A stretch of 60,917 nucleotides of DNA. It comes from an uncultured Burkholderiaceae bacterium (GTDB taxonomy: Bacteria; Pseudomonadota; Gammaproteobacteria; Burkholderiales; Burkholderiaceae). Positions 17,641 through 27,271 of this stretch are shown here, piece by piece. Where the stretch lies: NCBI GenBank assembly GCA_937871985.1, contig CALMPB010000439.1, forward strand, positions 1 through 60,917, given 5' to 3'. Numbering within the stretch: position 1 is the stretch's first letter; each line of letters opens with the position of its first letter. Position numbers and translations under genes: made by a program. The notes below the pieces were generated by a model. That model had not been told where the DNA came from. It searched no databases and saw only the letters and a list, made by a program, of their open reading frames with translations.

Positions 17641-18948
17641 ATGCCCCGGCCGCCGCTTATAGCGTGCCCCCATTGCGCCCGCCTGCATGAGCGTTTGCCC
17701 ATACAGGCGGGCGCAATGGCATCATGCTCGCAGTGCGGCTTTGCCCTCTACCGTCAAAGCGCGGTTTCGCTGCAGGGCTGGATCGCGCTGGTTCTGGGCG
17801 CTCTGGTGGTATTCGCCATCGCCAACTGGTTTCCCATTGCTTCGTTAAGCGCCCAGGGCCTCGTCGTGCGGGTAACCCTGGCCGACGCCTTGCTGCTTAC
17901 CTGGCAGCAGGGGCATGTGCTCGTCGCGATCATGACCGGACTGTTCGGCCTTGTATTCCCATTGGGCCAGATACTGTTCCTGTTATGGGCGCTGATGGCC
18001 TTGCGGGCGGGCCGCCTGCCCGACGATTTTCACTACGGGCTGCGCGTATTGCGCGCCATTTCGGTCTGGAGCATGATTCCCGTCCTGTTGCTGGGCGTGC
18101 TGGTGGCCATCGTCAAGCTGGCGGGCATGGCGGCCGTCAACGTCGAGCCGGGGCTGTGGGCGTTTGCCGTGCTGAGCGCCATGATGACCATGCTGAGCCG
18201 CGTGTCGGCGCACCGCTTGTGGCGCTATGCGGAAGACCGGGGGCTGGCTCCGGTGTCCGGCGAACTGCTGGAGCCCGCCGATACGGCGGCGAACTGCCTC
18301 GAGTGCGGCTACGTTCAGCCCTGGCATCCGCATCGCCACGAAAAACCATCCTGCGGCCGTTGCGGCGCCGCGCTGCATTGGCGCAAGCCCGAGCCGCTGG
18401 CGCGGGTCTGGGCCCTGGTCATTGCCGCCGCCATTCTGTACATTCCCGCCAACATACTGCCGGTCATGTATGTGCGGCTTCCGACCGGCGTAAGCTCGCA
18501 CACCATTCTGGGCGGCGTGGTCGAGCTATGGCGGCTGGGCTCCTGGGATCTCGCCGTAATCGTTTTCGTCGCCAGCGTCGTCGTGCCCATGACCAAGCTG
18601 TTCGCACTGGCCGTCCTTATGGTAAAACGCCAGTGGAAGGGAGTGGCGGTTCAGCGCCAGCGCACACGTTTGTACGAGCTGGTGGAGTTCATCGGCCAAT
18701 GGTCGATGCTCGATGTCTTTGTCGTGATCCTGTTGTCCGCGATGGCCAATTTTCCGGGTGTGTCGCAGATTACCGCCGGCGCCGGCGCCGCCAGCTTCGG
18801 CATGGTCGTGGTCTTGACCATGTTCGCCGCCCATAGCTTCGACCCCAGGATGGGTTGGGATCATCGTTGGCGGGAGGGTGATGCGCCAAGCGGGCCGGCC
18901 GCATGGGAAAAAGAAAATGCACATGAAGTCCATGAGGAAAAGGCATGA
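17641..18948 (+). CDS. pqiA: Paraquat-inducible protein A, two-domain (PqiA)
   Basis: Inner-membrane partner of an MCE-type lipid transport bridge. The protein has two PqiA modules, each with a zinc-ribbon-like Cys motif (CPHCARL...CSQCG at the N-terminus; CLECGYV...CGRCG near residue 220-245) followed by four transmembrane helices, eight in all. The ATG at 17641 gives 435 residues. A GTG at 17614 with AGGG upstream would add nine residues and is an equally possible start. The stop overlaps the pqiB start (ATGA), which supports the pqiABC assignment. Probable role: envelope lipid homeostasis. Confidence 0.9.
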   Translation: MPRPPLIACPHCARLHERLPIQAGAMASCSQCGFALYRQSAVSLQGWIALVLGALVVFAIANWFPIASLSAQGLVVRVTLADALLLTWQQGHVLVAIMTGLFGLVFPLGQILFLLWALMALRAGRLPDDFHYGLRVLRAISVWSMIPVLLLGVLVAIVKLAGMAAVNVEPGLWAFAVLSAMMTMLSRVSAHRLWRYAEDRGLAPVSGELLEPADTAANCLECGYVQPWHPHRHEKPSCGRCGAALHWRKPEPLARVWALVIAAAILYIPANILPVMYVRLPTGVSSHTILGGVVELWRLGSWDLAVIVFVASVVVPMTKLFALAVLMVKRQWKGVAVQRQRTRLYELVEFIGQWSMLDVFVVILLSAMANFPGVSQITAGAGAASFGMVVVLTMFAAHSFDPRMGWDHRWREGDAPSGPAAWEKENAHEVHEEKA

Positions 18949-20642
18949 CAGATCCGAACAAACCGTCGCCGCCCGCTGATCGTCGGGATCACAGCGCCGG
19001 CGCGGAGGCGGCCCCGGATGGCGTGGCAAAGCCGCGCATTACGCCCCGGCGCTCGATGCGGTTTTCCTGGATATGGCTGGTGCCCCTGGTGGCGGCCTTG
19101 GTGGGAGCGTCGCTGCTGGTTCGATCCTGGCTGAATACCGGCCCTGTCGTCACCATCAGCTTCGAGTCGGCCGAAGGGCTCGAGGTTGGCCAGACCAAAA
19201 TCCGCTACAAGGATGTCGTGGTCGGCGTCGTCACCGATATCCGCGTGTCGCGCGACCGCGCCAGGGTTCTGGTCAAGGCGCAAATCAACCGGGAAGGCTC
19301 GCACTACATTACACGCAAGGGAACGCGTTTCTGGGTGGTGCGCCCGCGCCTTGGCGTCAGCGGCGTGTCGGGCCTGAACACCTTGCTGTCGGGCGCGTAT
19401 ATCAGCGTGGATACCTTGCGGTCGGCGGAAAGCGGATCGGCCGTTTACGAATTCAAGGGCCTGGAAAAACCTCCCGAAGTCGCCAACGACCGTTCGGGCA
19501 GGCGATTCATGCTGCATGCGGCCGACCTGGGCTCCATCGAAATCGGCTCGCCGGTCTATTACCGCCGCATCCCCGTCGGGCGGGTCATCGACTACAACCT
19601 CGACGCGTCGGGCCGCACGGTCAATGTGCAGATTTTCATTGATTCCCCGAACGATAAATTCGTCACGGCGGATACCCGTTTCTGGAATGCCAGCGGCGTG
19701 GATCTTTCCTTGAGCCCCTCGGGGGTCGATCTCAGGATGGGGTCATTGGCGTCGGTCATTGCCGGCGGCATTGCTTTTCGCTCGACCGACGACGCTGACC
19801 AGAAACCGGCTCCGGCAGACACCACGTTTACGCTCAGCGCCTCCGAGGCGCAGGCCATGGCCGATCCCGACGGCCCTCCGGTCCATGTCAACATGATCTT
19901 CCACCAGTCCATTCGCGGCTTGAAGCTGGGGGCTCCGGTGGAGTTTCGCGGCATGGATCTGGGCAAGGTGGTGGATATCGATCTGGAATTCGACCCCAAG
20001 ACCATCTCTTTCTATGTCCTGGTCAAGGCCGTGCTGTATCCGATGCGTTTCGGCGATGCTTACGAGCAGATGCGCGAGTTCGAAAAGAATGCCACCTATA
20101 CGGGGCAGTTCCTGCTGGATCCGCTGGTCAAGCAGGGAATGCGGGCGCAGATTCAACCGTCCAATCTCCTGACCGGACAGCAATTGATTACTCTGGACTT
20201 CTTTCCCAATGCGCCACCCGTAAAATTCGACAGCAGCAAAGTGCCGATCGAGCTGCCCACCATCGTGGGCAACTTCGATCGCCTGCAGCAGCAAATCGGC
20301 AGCATCGTGGCCAAGATCGACGCCGTTCCCTTCGTGGGCATCGGCAAAGATCTCCAAAGCAGCCTCAAGTCCCTGAACCAATTGCTCAAGGGCCTGAACA
20401 GCAAGCTCAGCCCGCAAGCCTCGGCAACCTTGAAATCCGCGCAAAATGCCCTGGACAAGGTGGACGGCATGCTGGGCAGGGAGTCGGGCCCGGGGGGAAG
20501 CCTGGACAACACCTTGCGCGAACTGACCGCGGCGGCCAAATCCCTGAGGGCCCTGGCCGATTACTTGCAGACCGACCCATCGGCTCTGCTGCGTGGACGC
20601 GGCGCCGACGTCCTGCCAACCGCCAACAGGAATTTGCCATGA
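18945..20642 (+). CDS. pqiB: Intermembrane transport protein PqiB (three MCE domains)
   Basis: The 565-residue protein has a cytoplasmic N-terminus, one transmembrane helix (WIWLVPLVAALVGASLLV, about 44-61), and three MCE domains starting near residues 67, 185 and 315 (GPVVTISFES, GSPVYYRRIPVG, GAPVEFRGMDLG). A C-terminal helical region (about 420-520) would form the tunnel needle described for E. coli PqiB. It probably spans the periplasm and moves phospholipids between membranes together with PqiA and PqiC. It overlaps both pqiA and pqiC by four bases (ATGA), consistent with one translationally coupled operon. Confidence 0.93.
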   Translation: MTDPNKPSPPADRRDHSAGAEAAPDGVAKPRITPRRSMRFSWIWLVPLVAALVGASLLVRSWLNTGPVVTISFESAEGLEVGQTKIRYKDVVVGVVTDIRVSRDRARVLVKAQINREGSHYITRKGTRFWVVRPRLGVSGVSGLNTLLSGAYISVDTLRSAESGSAVYEFKGLEKPPEVANDRSGRRFMLHAADLGSIEIGSPVYYRRIPVGRVIDYNLDASGRTVNVQIFIDSPNDKFVTADTRFWNASGVDLSLSPSGVDLRMGSLASVIAGGIAFRSTDDADQKPAPADTTFTLSASEAQAMADPDGPPVHVNMIFHQSIRGLKLGAPVEFRGMDLGKVVDIDLEFDPKTISFYVLVKAVLYPMRFGDAYEQMREFEKNATYTGQFLLDPLVKQGMRAQIQPSNLLTGQQLITLDFFPNAPPVKFDSSKVPIELPTIVGNFDRLQQQIGSIVAKIDAVPFVGIGKDLQSSLKSLNQLLKGLNSKLSPQASATLKSAQNALDKVDGMLGRESGPGGSLDNTLRELTAAAKSLRALADYLQTDPSALLRGRGADVLPTANRNLP

Positions 20643-21271
20643 AGTCCGTGACGCTGATTTTTTGCATTGCCGTGGCTGCCGTGCTGGCCGGATGCGCCGC
20701 GCCAGCCAGCCAGCAGTACTACACCTTGGTGCCCCAGGCGCAGGCGCCCGCACATCCCGCGACGTCGTCCGCAGGCTTTGCCATCAGGGTGCTGCCGGTT
20801 TCCGTGCCCGAGCAGGTCGACCGGCCTCAAATCATGCTCAGCACGCAGGGCAGCAACGCAATGACGATGCTTAATGGGTCGCTGTGGGCATCGCCGCTGG
20901 CGGACGAAATCCGCAGCGCCTTGTCCAGCGATCTTTCCGCCCGGCTGGGCGTCATGGACATTCCTGGCGGACCGGTGCCCGAGTCGGTGCCGCTCTGGCG
21001 CATTGGCGTCATCGTGCAGCGTTTCGATTCCGTATACGGCAGCCAGGCGCTGATCGACGCAACATGGCGGTTGGACGGCCCGGCGCGGGAAAAATCCCCG
21101 GCCAGGATATGCCGCGCCGTGATACGGGTGCCGGTGGAGCCGGGCGTGGCGCCCATGGTGCAAGGGCATCAGAAGGCAGTGGCTTATCTGGCGGCGGCCA
21201 TTGCCTCGCAATTATCCAAAACGCCGCTTGATGTTCCCGCCGGGAGCGTCATAATGAAGGGGTGCACCTAG
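20639..21271 (+). CDS. pqiC: PqiC/ABC-type transport auxiliary lipoprotein
   Basis: Outer-membrane lipoprotein component of the Pqi system. A lipoprotein signal peptide ends in VLAGC with the lipidated Cys at residue 19, followed by a PqiC/DUF330-like domain (YYTLVPQAQ, GFAIRVLPVSVPEQVDRPQI, then WASPLADEIRSALSSDL). The 210-residue length is usual. The start overlaps the pqiB stop. The 3' end overlaps the start of putA by 10 bases, so the proline catabolism gene appears to be read from the same transcript. Confidence 0.9.
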   Translation: MKSVTLIFCIAVAAVLAGCAAPASQQYYTLVPQAQAPAHPATSSAGFAIRVLPVSVPEQVDRPQIMLSTQGSNAMTMLNGSLWASPLADEIRSALSSDLSARLGVMDIPGGPVPESVPLWRIGVIVQRFDSVYGSQALIDATWRLDGPAREKSPARICRAVIRVPVEPGVAPMVQGHQKAVAYLAAAIASQLSKTPLDVPAGSVIMKGCT

Positions 21272-24200
21272 GCGATATTCACCCCCCGGCGGGCTTGCGT
21301 GCGAGGATTGCCGCCGCGCACCGCAGGCCCGAAACAGAATGCGTGCCCGAACTTCTTCAGCACGCAGGGTCTTCATGCGGTTCCGCGGCCCGGGCGCTGG
21401 CCTTGCGTCTCGCTCAGGGGCAGCGCGATAAATCCGACGGCAACAAAATCCTGAACCTCATCCAGGTGTTTTCTTTGTCCAGCCACGAAGGGGTCGCCCT
21501 CATGTGCCTGGCCGAGGCGTTGCTGCGCATTCCCGATCAGGCGACCCGCGATGCGCTTGTCCGGGACAAGCTGGCGGGCGGTGCCTGGAGCTTGCATCGG
21601 GGCGAACCGGCTTCGCTTCTTGCAAGGGCCGCGTCCTGGGGACTGATGCTTGGCGGCAGGCTGCTGGAAGATCATCCGGGCACGTCGCTGCCGGAGCTGG
21701 CCGCGCAGCTTGCCGCCAAAGGCGGGGAGCCCCTTATCCGCCGAACGGCGAGCGCGGCGGTAAGCTTGCTGGGGCGGCAGTTCGTGGTGGGGCGCACCAT
21801 ACAGCAGGCGCTGGCCAACAGCCGGCGCGGCTACCGTTATTCCTACGATATGCTGGGCGAGGCGGCCATGACCGAGGAGGATGCGCGGCGTTATTACGTC
21901 GCCTATGAGTCCGCCATTCATGCCATCGGCGGCCTGTCGCAGGGGCGAGGCGCGCGCGAGGAGCCCGGCATTTCCATCAAGCTTTCGGCCCTGCATCCGC
22001 GCTACTCGCGGGCGCAGCGCGCAAAAGTCATGGCCGAGCTTTTGCCGCGGCTTGTTTCACTGGCCGAACTGGCCCGCCATTACGGCCTGGGCATGAATAT
22101 CGACGCCGAGGAAAGCGAACGCCTGGAGTTGTCGCTGGATCTGCTCGAAGCCCTTTGCGCGGATGGACGGCTTGCCGATTGGGATGGCATGGGCTTCGTC
22201 GTGCAGGCCTACCAGAAGCGGGCCCTGGCGGTCGTCGATTATTTGATCGACTTGGCGCACCGCCGGGATCGGCGCCTGATGCTCCGGCTGGTCAAGGGCG
22301 CGTATTGGGACGGCGAGATAAAAAGGGCGCAGCTTGGAGGCATGGCCGATTACCCCGTCTATACGCGCAAAATCCATACCGACGTCTCGTATCTTGCCTG
22401 CGCCCGGCGGATGCTGGAGGCACGCTCCCATATCTACCCGCAATTCGCCACGCATAATGCGCTGACGCTGGCCACCGTGTATGACATGGCGGGCGGATCG
22501 GGCGGCGACCCAGGCAGCTACGAATTCCAGTGTTTGCATGGCATGGGCGAGGCGCTTTACGACCAGGTGGTCGGCGCGCCCGAGCAGGGCGGGCTGGGCC
22601 GTCCCTGCCGCATTTACGCGCCCGTGGGGTCTTATGACCGGCTGCTGGCATACCTGGTGCGCCGCCTGCTTGAAAATGGCGCCAATACGTCGTTCCTGCA
22701 TCAACTGGGCGACAGCGCCGTGCAACTGGATCGGTTGCTGCTCGACCCCGTGGAGCAGGCTCGGACCTTCAGGCCCGTTGGCCGGCCCCACGAAAAAATC
22801 CCTTTGCCTGAAAACCTGCTGAGGCCGATGGAGCAGCGCCTGAATTCGGCGGGGCTGGATCTGGACGACGACGCAGCGCTGCAGGTGTTGGCGGCCGGGC
22901 TTGCGCAAAGCGCGGCGAAGGACTGGCGAGCCTATCCTCTCGTCGCCGCGCAGCCATTGTCCTGGGACGCATCGCGTGCGCGGCCTGTGCTCAATCCGGC
23001 GGATCATCGCGATGTCGTGGGTATGGTCGTCGAAGCGAATCGCGATGAGGTGGATCAGGCCGTGGATCTGGCCGCGCAGGCGGCCGGCGCCTGGGCGGTT
23101 GTTCCGCCTGCGCAGCGCGCAGCCTGCTTGCGGCGCGCCGCGCATATCCTGGAGGAAGGCCGGGTGGACCTGATGGGGCTGATCGTGCGCGAGGCGGGGA
23201 AATCCTTGCCGAGCGCCGTGGCCGAAGTGCGCGAGGCCGTCGATTTCCTGCGCTATTACGCGGAACGGGCGGCGGCGTTGCCGCCTGCCGCCCAACCTTT
23301 GGGGCCTGTGGCCTGCATCAGTCCGTGGAATTTTCCGTTGGCGATTTTTACCGGCCAGGTTGCCGCGGCGCTGGCCGCCGGCAATACCGTCCTGGCCAAG
23401 CCGGCGGAGCAGACTAGCCTCGTTGCCGCTCAGGCCGTCGCGGCGCTGCATGCAGCGGGAATCCCTGCCGCCGCCTTGCAGTTGCTGCCCGGCGCTGGAG
23501 AGAACACGGGAGCGGCGCTGGTCGAAAATCCACAATTGGCCGGGGTCATGTTCACGGGATCGCTCGACGTCGCCAAATCCATTGCCGCCACCTTGGCGCA
23601 GCGTCTCGATGCTGCGGGCCGGATCATTCCCCTGATCGCCGAAACCGGGGGGGTCAATGCCATGATCGTGGACTCCTCGGCGCTGGCCGAGCAGGCGGTG
23701 GCGGACATCCTGGTTTCGGCCTTCGATTCCGCAGGCCAGCGCTGCTCGGCATTACGCCTGCTGTGCGTGCAGGAAGACTGTGCGGACAGTCTTCTGGAAA
23801 TGCTTCGAGGGGCGGTGGCGCAATTGCGCATGGGGCGGCCCGAGTGTATCGATACCGACGTGGGGCCGCTAATCGACGCGGCATCGCAAGCCGCCGTCGA
23901 TGCCCATATCCAGGGGATGCGCGCGGCGGGGTTCGGTGTCGAGCAGCTGGAGCCGGGTACGGAATGCCAGCACGGAACATTCGTGCCTCCCACGCTCGTT
24001 ATGCTGGATGCCGTCGCGGATCTGGAACGGGAGGTATTCGGGCCGGTACTGCATATCGTTCGCTATCGGCGCGACGAACTGGATGGGCTGATCGACGCCA
24101 TCAATGCCAAGGGCTACGGCCTGACTTTCGGCGTGCATACGCGCCTTGATGGCCTGGTGTCGCATATCGTCGAGCGCCTGCGCGCGGGCAATATCTATGT

Positions 24201-24831
24201 GAACCGCAACATGATCGGCGCCGTGGTGGGCATGCAGCCTTTCGGCGGCGAGGGATTGTCCGGCACCGGGCCGAAGGCGGGCGGCCCCTTGTATTTGTGG
24301 CGTTTGGTCGAGGGCGGGCTGCCGGCGTTGCCGCCGGAGTACGCGGCTGTGCGCGACGGCCTTTGTGAAACGGCATTGCCGGCGCCGGCGGGCGAAGCCA
24401 ATACCTACCGTTTGGCGCCGCGCGGATCGGTGCTGTGCCGTGCCGCCAGCGAGTCGGGCGCCCAAGCTCAGTTGGCCGCCTGCCTGGCAACGGGCAATCG
24501 GGCGGTGTTTGTGCAGAACGAAGCCAGCCTGGCGCTGGCGGCCGCCTGCTCGTTCGAACAGCGGGAACGTCTGGAACTGGTTTGCGGCGACCCGTTCACG
24601 CATTCCATAGCTTACCAGGCGGCTCTGTTCGAAGGCGGCGCCGATGAATTGATGCGCTTCAACCAAAGCGTGGCGGCGCTCGATGGCCCCATTGTCGCGG
24701 TCCAGGGACTGAGTGCCAAGGCCCTGGCGCAGGGCGCCCGATACGCCCTGGAGTGCCTTGTGCGGGAGTGCAGCGTCAGCGTCAACACCGCCGCCGCGGG
24801 AGGCAATGCCAGCCTGCTGGCGATGGATTGA
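21262..24831 (+). CDS. putA: Bifunctional proline dehydrogenase / L-glutamate gamma-semialdehyde dehydrogenase
   Basis: Oxidises proline to glutamate in two channelled steps. In 1189 residues the FAD-dependent PRODH barrel (about 110-480) has [28 protein letters not shown] and [15 protein letters not shown]. The P5C dehydrogenase domain (about 520-1000) has [15 protein letters not shown], Glu794 (AETGG) and catalytic Cys828 (GQRCSAL), followed by [18 protein letters not shown]. The ribbon-helix-helix DNA-binding domain of E. coli PutA is absent, so it cannot be an autorepressor of that kind. A roughly 190-residue C-terminal extension is present. The start is taken as a GTG at 21262 that overlaps pqiC. 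Its SD is too close, so the precise start is uncertain. Confidence 0.93.
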   Translation: MHLGDIHPPAGLRARIAAAHRRPETECVPELLQHAGSSCGSAARALALRLAQGQRDKSDGNKILNLIQVFSLSSHEGVALMCLAEALLRIPDQATRDALVRDKLAGGAWSLHRGEPASLLARAASWGLMLGGRLLEDHPGTSLPELAAQLAAKGGEPLIRRTASAAVSLLGRQFVVGRTIQQALANSRRGYRYSYDMLGEAAMTEEDARRYYVAYESAIHAIGGLSQGRGAREEPGISIKLSALHPRYSRAQRAKVMAELLPRLVSLAELARHYGLGMNIDAEESERLELSLDLLEALCADGRLADWDGMGFVVQAYQKRALAVVDYLIDLAHRRDRRLMLRLVKGAYWDGEIKRAQLGGMADYPVYTRKIHTDVSYLACARRMLEARSHIYPQFATHNALTLATVYDMAGGSGGDPGSYEFQCLHGMGEALYDQVVGAPEQGGLGRPCRIYAPVGSYDRLLAYLVRRLLENGANTSFLHQLGDSAVQLDRLLLDPVEQARTFRPVGRPHEKIPLPENLLRPMEQRLNSAGLDLDDDAALQVLAAGLAQSAAKDWRAYPLVAAQPLSWDASRARPVLNPADHRDVVGMVVEANRDEVDQAVDLAAQAAGAWAVVPPAQRAACLRRAAHILEEGRVDLMGLIVREAGKSLPSAVAEVREAVDFLRYYAERAAALPPAAQPLGPVACISPWNFPLAIFTGQVAAALAAGNTVLAKPAEQTSLVAAQAVAALHAAGIPAAALQLLPGAGENTGAALVENPQLAGVMFTGSLDVAKSIAATLAQRLDAAGRIIPLIAETGGVNAMIVDSSALAEQAVADILVSAFDSAGQRCSALRLLCVQEDCADSLLEMLRGAVAQLRMGRPECIDTDVGPLIDAASQAAVDAHIQGMRAAGFGVEQLEPGTECQHGTFVPPTLVMLDAVADLEREVFGPVLHIVRYRRDELDGLIDAINAKGYGLTFGVHTRLDGLVSHIVERLRAGNIYVNRNMIGAVVGMQPFGGEGLSGTGPKAGGPLYLWRLVEGGLPALPPEYAAVRDGLCETALPAPAGEANTYRLAPRGSVLCRAASESGAQAQLAACLATGNRAVFVQNEASLALAAACSFEQRERLELVCGDPFTHSIAYQAALFEGGADELMRFNQSVAALDGPIVAVQGLSAKALAQGARYALECLVRECSVSVNTAAAGGNASLLAMD

Positions 24832-24838
24832 TGCAGGT

Positions 24839-24925
24839 CTTTTTGCCGCCGGGCCGCCCCAAGGCAAAAAGCGCCCCCTCGGGGGGCAGCAAGCAGGCAA
24901 GCGCCTGCGCAGCGTGGGGGCTTTT
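24839..24925. repeat. GC-rich intergenic hairpin repeat, probable bidirectional terminator
   Basis: Between the convergent putA and FAD-oxidase genes. It contains GCCCCCTCGGGGGGC (perfect self-complementary hairpin), GCAGGCAAGCGCCTGC, and an outer GGCCGCCCCAAG arm. Its flanks are GGGGCTTTTTAT on the plus strand and GGGGGCGCTTTTTG on the minus strand, so both transcripts can end here. I recognise this pattern (GGCCGCCCCAAG...GCCCCCTCGGGGGGCAGC...GTGGGGGC) as a dispersed intergenic element common in Burkholderiales genomes. Confidence 0.7.
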
Positions 24926-24927
24926 TA

Positions 24928-26310
24928 TCAGACCGGCGCGACGTTCTGGTTCATGCGGAAGAGATTGCCCGGATCGTAGCGGCGTTTGACCTGCGCCAGG
25001 CGTTCGTAGTTCGAGCCGTAAGCCGAATGTATGCGTTCGCCTTCGTCGGCGGTCAGGAAGTTGACGTAGACGCCACCGGTGGCGAAGGGGGCCGAGGCCT
25101 TGAAGAAATCGCGCGCCCAGTTCGTGCAACGGGCATCGTCGGCCTGGCTTTCCCAGCGGGCGTGGACATTCATGATGAATCGCGCGTCGCGGTGAGCGTA
25201 GGCGGCGGAGTCCGGCGCGGGCCGCATAGTTGCGCCGCCGATGGCGCCGAAAAAAATTTCGCATTGAGGTGAAGGGAGCGTCTGGGCGTATTGGATGGCG
25301 ACGTCGAACAAACCGTCCTCGAGCTTGGACAGATTGTGCGACTTCCAGTAGTTGCGCGCTCCCGGTGCAAGCAGGGGGTCGAAAGCCCGTTGCCAGGCGA
25401 CGTAGGGCTGGACGCCCACGTGCTCGCCCAGCAGCGTGCCGAATTTGCGCAAGGGCTCGATGAGCGGCTCGCCGGCCTTGGCATCGCCGGCGTAAAAAAG
25501 CGCCAGGCCAAGTATGGGCTTGCCGTGGACGTTTTCGGGGAGAAACGGCAGGGGCGGCGCATTGCGCAGCAACGCCCAGACTGAAAGCTCTTCCGGCGCG
25601 GCATCCGCAAATTGCCGGTATTGCTGCAGTATGCGCCGGGCTTCGGCAATGGGGTACACCATAAGTCCGCTCAGCACGTCCGGGCCGACGGGATGCAGGC
25701 GAAACTCGAACCGGGTCACGACTCCGAAATTCCCTCCACCGCCGCGCAGCGCCCAGAAAAGATCGGGATGCCGCGCAGCGCTGGCTTGCAGGATTTCGCC
25801 ACTGGCGATAACCACTTCGGCGGATTCGAGATTATCGACAGTCATGCCGTACTTGCGGCTGAGCCAGCCGAAGCCCCCGCCCAGCGTCAGGCCGGCGACT
25901 CCGGTGGTGGAATTGATGCCCAGCGGCGTGGCCAGGCCATGCTCCTGGGTCGCGGCATCGAAGTCGGCGAGAGTAGCACCTCCCTCTACCGTGCCCCGCC
26001 GCTCGCCGGGCTGCACGGCGGCGGCTTTCATGGAGGAAAGATCGATGACGACGCCGTCGTCGCACAGGGCGCTGCCGGCTATATTGTGGCCGCCGCCCCG
26101 GATGGCGAGCACGAGCTTATGGTCCCGGGCGAAGTTTACGGCGTCGACGATGTCGGCCGTGGCGGCGCAGCGGACGATTGCCGCAGGCCGTTTGTCGATC
26201 ATGGCATTCCAGATGATGCGCGCCGTGTCGTATGCCTTGTCGCCGGGAAAAAGAACCTCTCCCTGGATATGGCCTTTCAACTTTTTGAAATCCGTGGCTT
26301 GCACATTCAT
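24928..26310 (-). CDS. FAD-binding oxidoreductase with berberine-bridge-like C-terminus
   Basis: Flavoprotein oxidase of 460 residues of the BBE/PCMH family. The N-terminal FAD domain has IRGGGHNIAGSAL with His75, the usual 8-alpha covalent FAD attachment site, and ALRGGGGNFGVVTRFEF around 165-180. The C-terminus RYDPGNLFRMNQNV is the BBE domain. The ATG at 26310 has GGAG 6 bases upstream; upstream open sequence is not homologous. The substrate (a sugar, alcohol or aromatic) cannot be deduced. It is a single gene preceded by a 440-base region containing a long inverted repeat and a small tandem repeat. Confidence 0.85.
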   Translation of the reverse strand: MNVQATDFKKLKGHIQGEVLFPGDKAYDTARIIWNAMIDKRPAAIVRCAATADIVDAVNFARDHKLVLAIRGGGHNIAGSALCDDGVVIDLSSMKAAAVQPGERRGTVEGGATLADFDAATQEHGLATPLGINSTTGVAGLTLGGGFGWLSRKYGMTVDNLESAEVVIASGEILQASAARHPDLFWALRGGGGNFGVVTRFEFRLHPVGPDVLSGLMVYPIAEARRILQQYRQFADAAPEELSVWALLRNAPPLPFLPENVHGKPILGLALFYAGDAKAGEPLIEPLRKFGTLLGEHVGVQPYVAWQRAFDPLLAPGARNYWKSHNLSKLEDGLFDVAIQYAQTLPSPQCEIFFGAIGGATMRPAPDSAAYAHRDARFIMNVHARWESQADDARCTNWARDFFKASAPFATGGVYVNFLTADEGERIHSAYGSNYERLAQVKRRYDPGNLFRMNQNVAPV

Positions 26311-26491
26311 GGTGTTCTCCCACAGTGCGTTGTTGCCAATTGCGCTTGACATCGCAAACGCAAAACCCGCATGGCGACCAGCCGATTTGTTTGCGGCTGG
26401 ATGCGCTACGCATTCGTCTGAGCGTCCGGGCTCCCGCAATTTGAAGTGAGTGTCGTCTTGGAAGGGGCGGCCCTGCGGGAGTCTGCCTGAT

Positions 26492-26513
26492 AGCCAGCAG
26501 GGGCCTGCTGGCT
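26492..26513. repeat. 10-bp perfect inverted repeat (possible operator)
   Basis: AGCCAGCAGG-GG-CCTGCTGGCT. No T-run follows on either strand. Its position about 180 bases upstream of the FAD-oxidase start suggests an operator rather than a terminator, but no regulator gene is adjacent. Confidence 0.45.
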
Positions 26514-26697
26514 CGATGAGGGGCGCATGCAAAGGGCGAGCCTTGCGCCGCGACATCGGAATCTGCCTGCCGCCATTGTAGTTCCGGGCGGGCGGCGGGG
26601 CCACGGTTTTTATGTTAACGAAAGCCCTGATCAAGGCGGGTCGCGGGGGCGGGCGGTGCTGCCGGATGGACGGCGCAGGCGTCGAATTCAGCCATAA

Positions 26698-26739
26698 GGA
26701 TTAGGCCAACCGGATTAATCCAACGGGATTGATCCAGCA
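26698..26739. repeat. Three tandem copies of a 14-base unit
   Basis: GGATTAGGCCAACC, GGATTAATCCAACG and GGATTGATCCAGCA follow one another without gaps. The GGATTAATCC core of the middle copy is a perfect palindrome. It starts 12 bases downstream of the dut stop. Confidence 0.7.
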
Positions 26740-26750
26740 GGCTGGAACTG

Positions 26751-27200
26751 TCAGGCTCGCCCTGTGCTGCCGAATCCTCCGGCGCCGCGCTCGCTGCTCT
26801 CGAAATCGTCGACGACCTCGAACTGCACTTGCTGGACGGGGACGATGACCAGTTGCGCCAGGCGCTCCATGGGCTCGAGCACGAACTCGTTCTGCCCGCG
26901 ATTCCAGACGGACACCATCAGCGGCCCCTGGTAATCGGAATCGATGAGCCCCACCAGGTTGCCCAGAACGATGCCGTGCTTGTGGCCCAGCCCCGAGCGC
27001 GGAAGAATCATGGCGGCGTAGCCGGGATCCGCGATATGAATGGACAGCCCCGTCGGCACCAGGGTCGTGGCGCCCGGCGCCAGCGTTACGGATTCATCCA
27101 GGCAGGCGCGCAGGTCCAGCCCCGCCGAGCCTTGCGTGGCATAGGCGGGAAGGCAATCGTTCATGCGGGAGTCGAGGATTTTCAGCGCAATTTTTTTCAC
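26751..27200 (-). CDS. dut: Deoxyuridine 5'-triphosphate nucleotidohydrolase
   Basis: Hydrolyses dUTP to dUMP, keeping uracil out of DNA. This 149-residue trimeric-type dUTPase starts at a GTG at 27200 and lies in the terminal part of a much longer open frame that overlaps coaBC. The five family motifs are present: GSAGLDLRA (24-32), [11 protein letters not shown] (67-77), [16 protein letters not shown] and the C-terminal arm [11 protein letters not shown]. It lies 71 bases downstream of coaBC on the same strand, the dfp-dut order conserved in many proteobacteria. Confidence 0.96.
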   Translation of the reverse strand: MKKIALKILDSRMNDCLPAYATQGSAGLDLRACLDESVTLAPGATTLVPTGLSIHIADPGYAAMILPRSGLGHKHGIVLGNLVGLIDSDYQGPLMVSVWNRGQNEFVLEPMERLAQLVIVPVQQVQFEVVDDFESSERGAGGFGSTGRA

Positions 27201-27271
27201 GGTGCGGTTCAGGTTGTGAGGTTGGAAAGAGAAGAGGCTGTCGCCGGGCAAACGGCGGAAAAGCCTTGGCG

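Larger units (their letters stand above)
26311..26750. other. Intergenic region upstream of the FAD-oxidase gene
   Basis: 440 bases with no credible gene. They hold an inverted repeat at 26492-26513 and three tandem copies of a 14-base unit at 26698-26739, just after the dut stop. No terminator with a T-run was found for dut. Confidence 0.6.
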
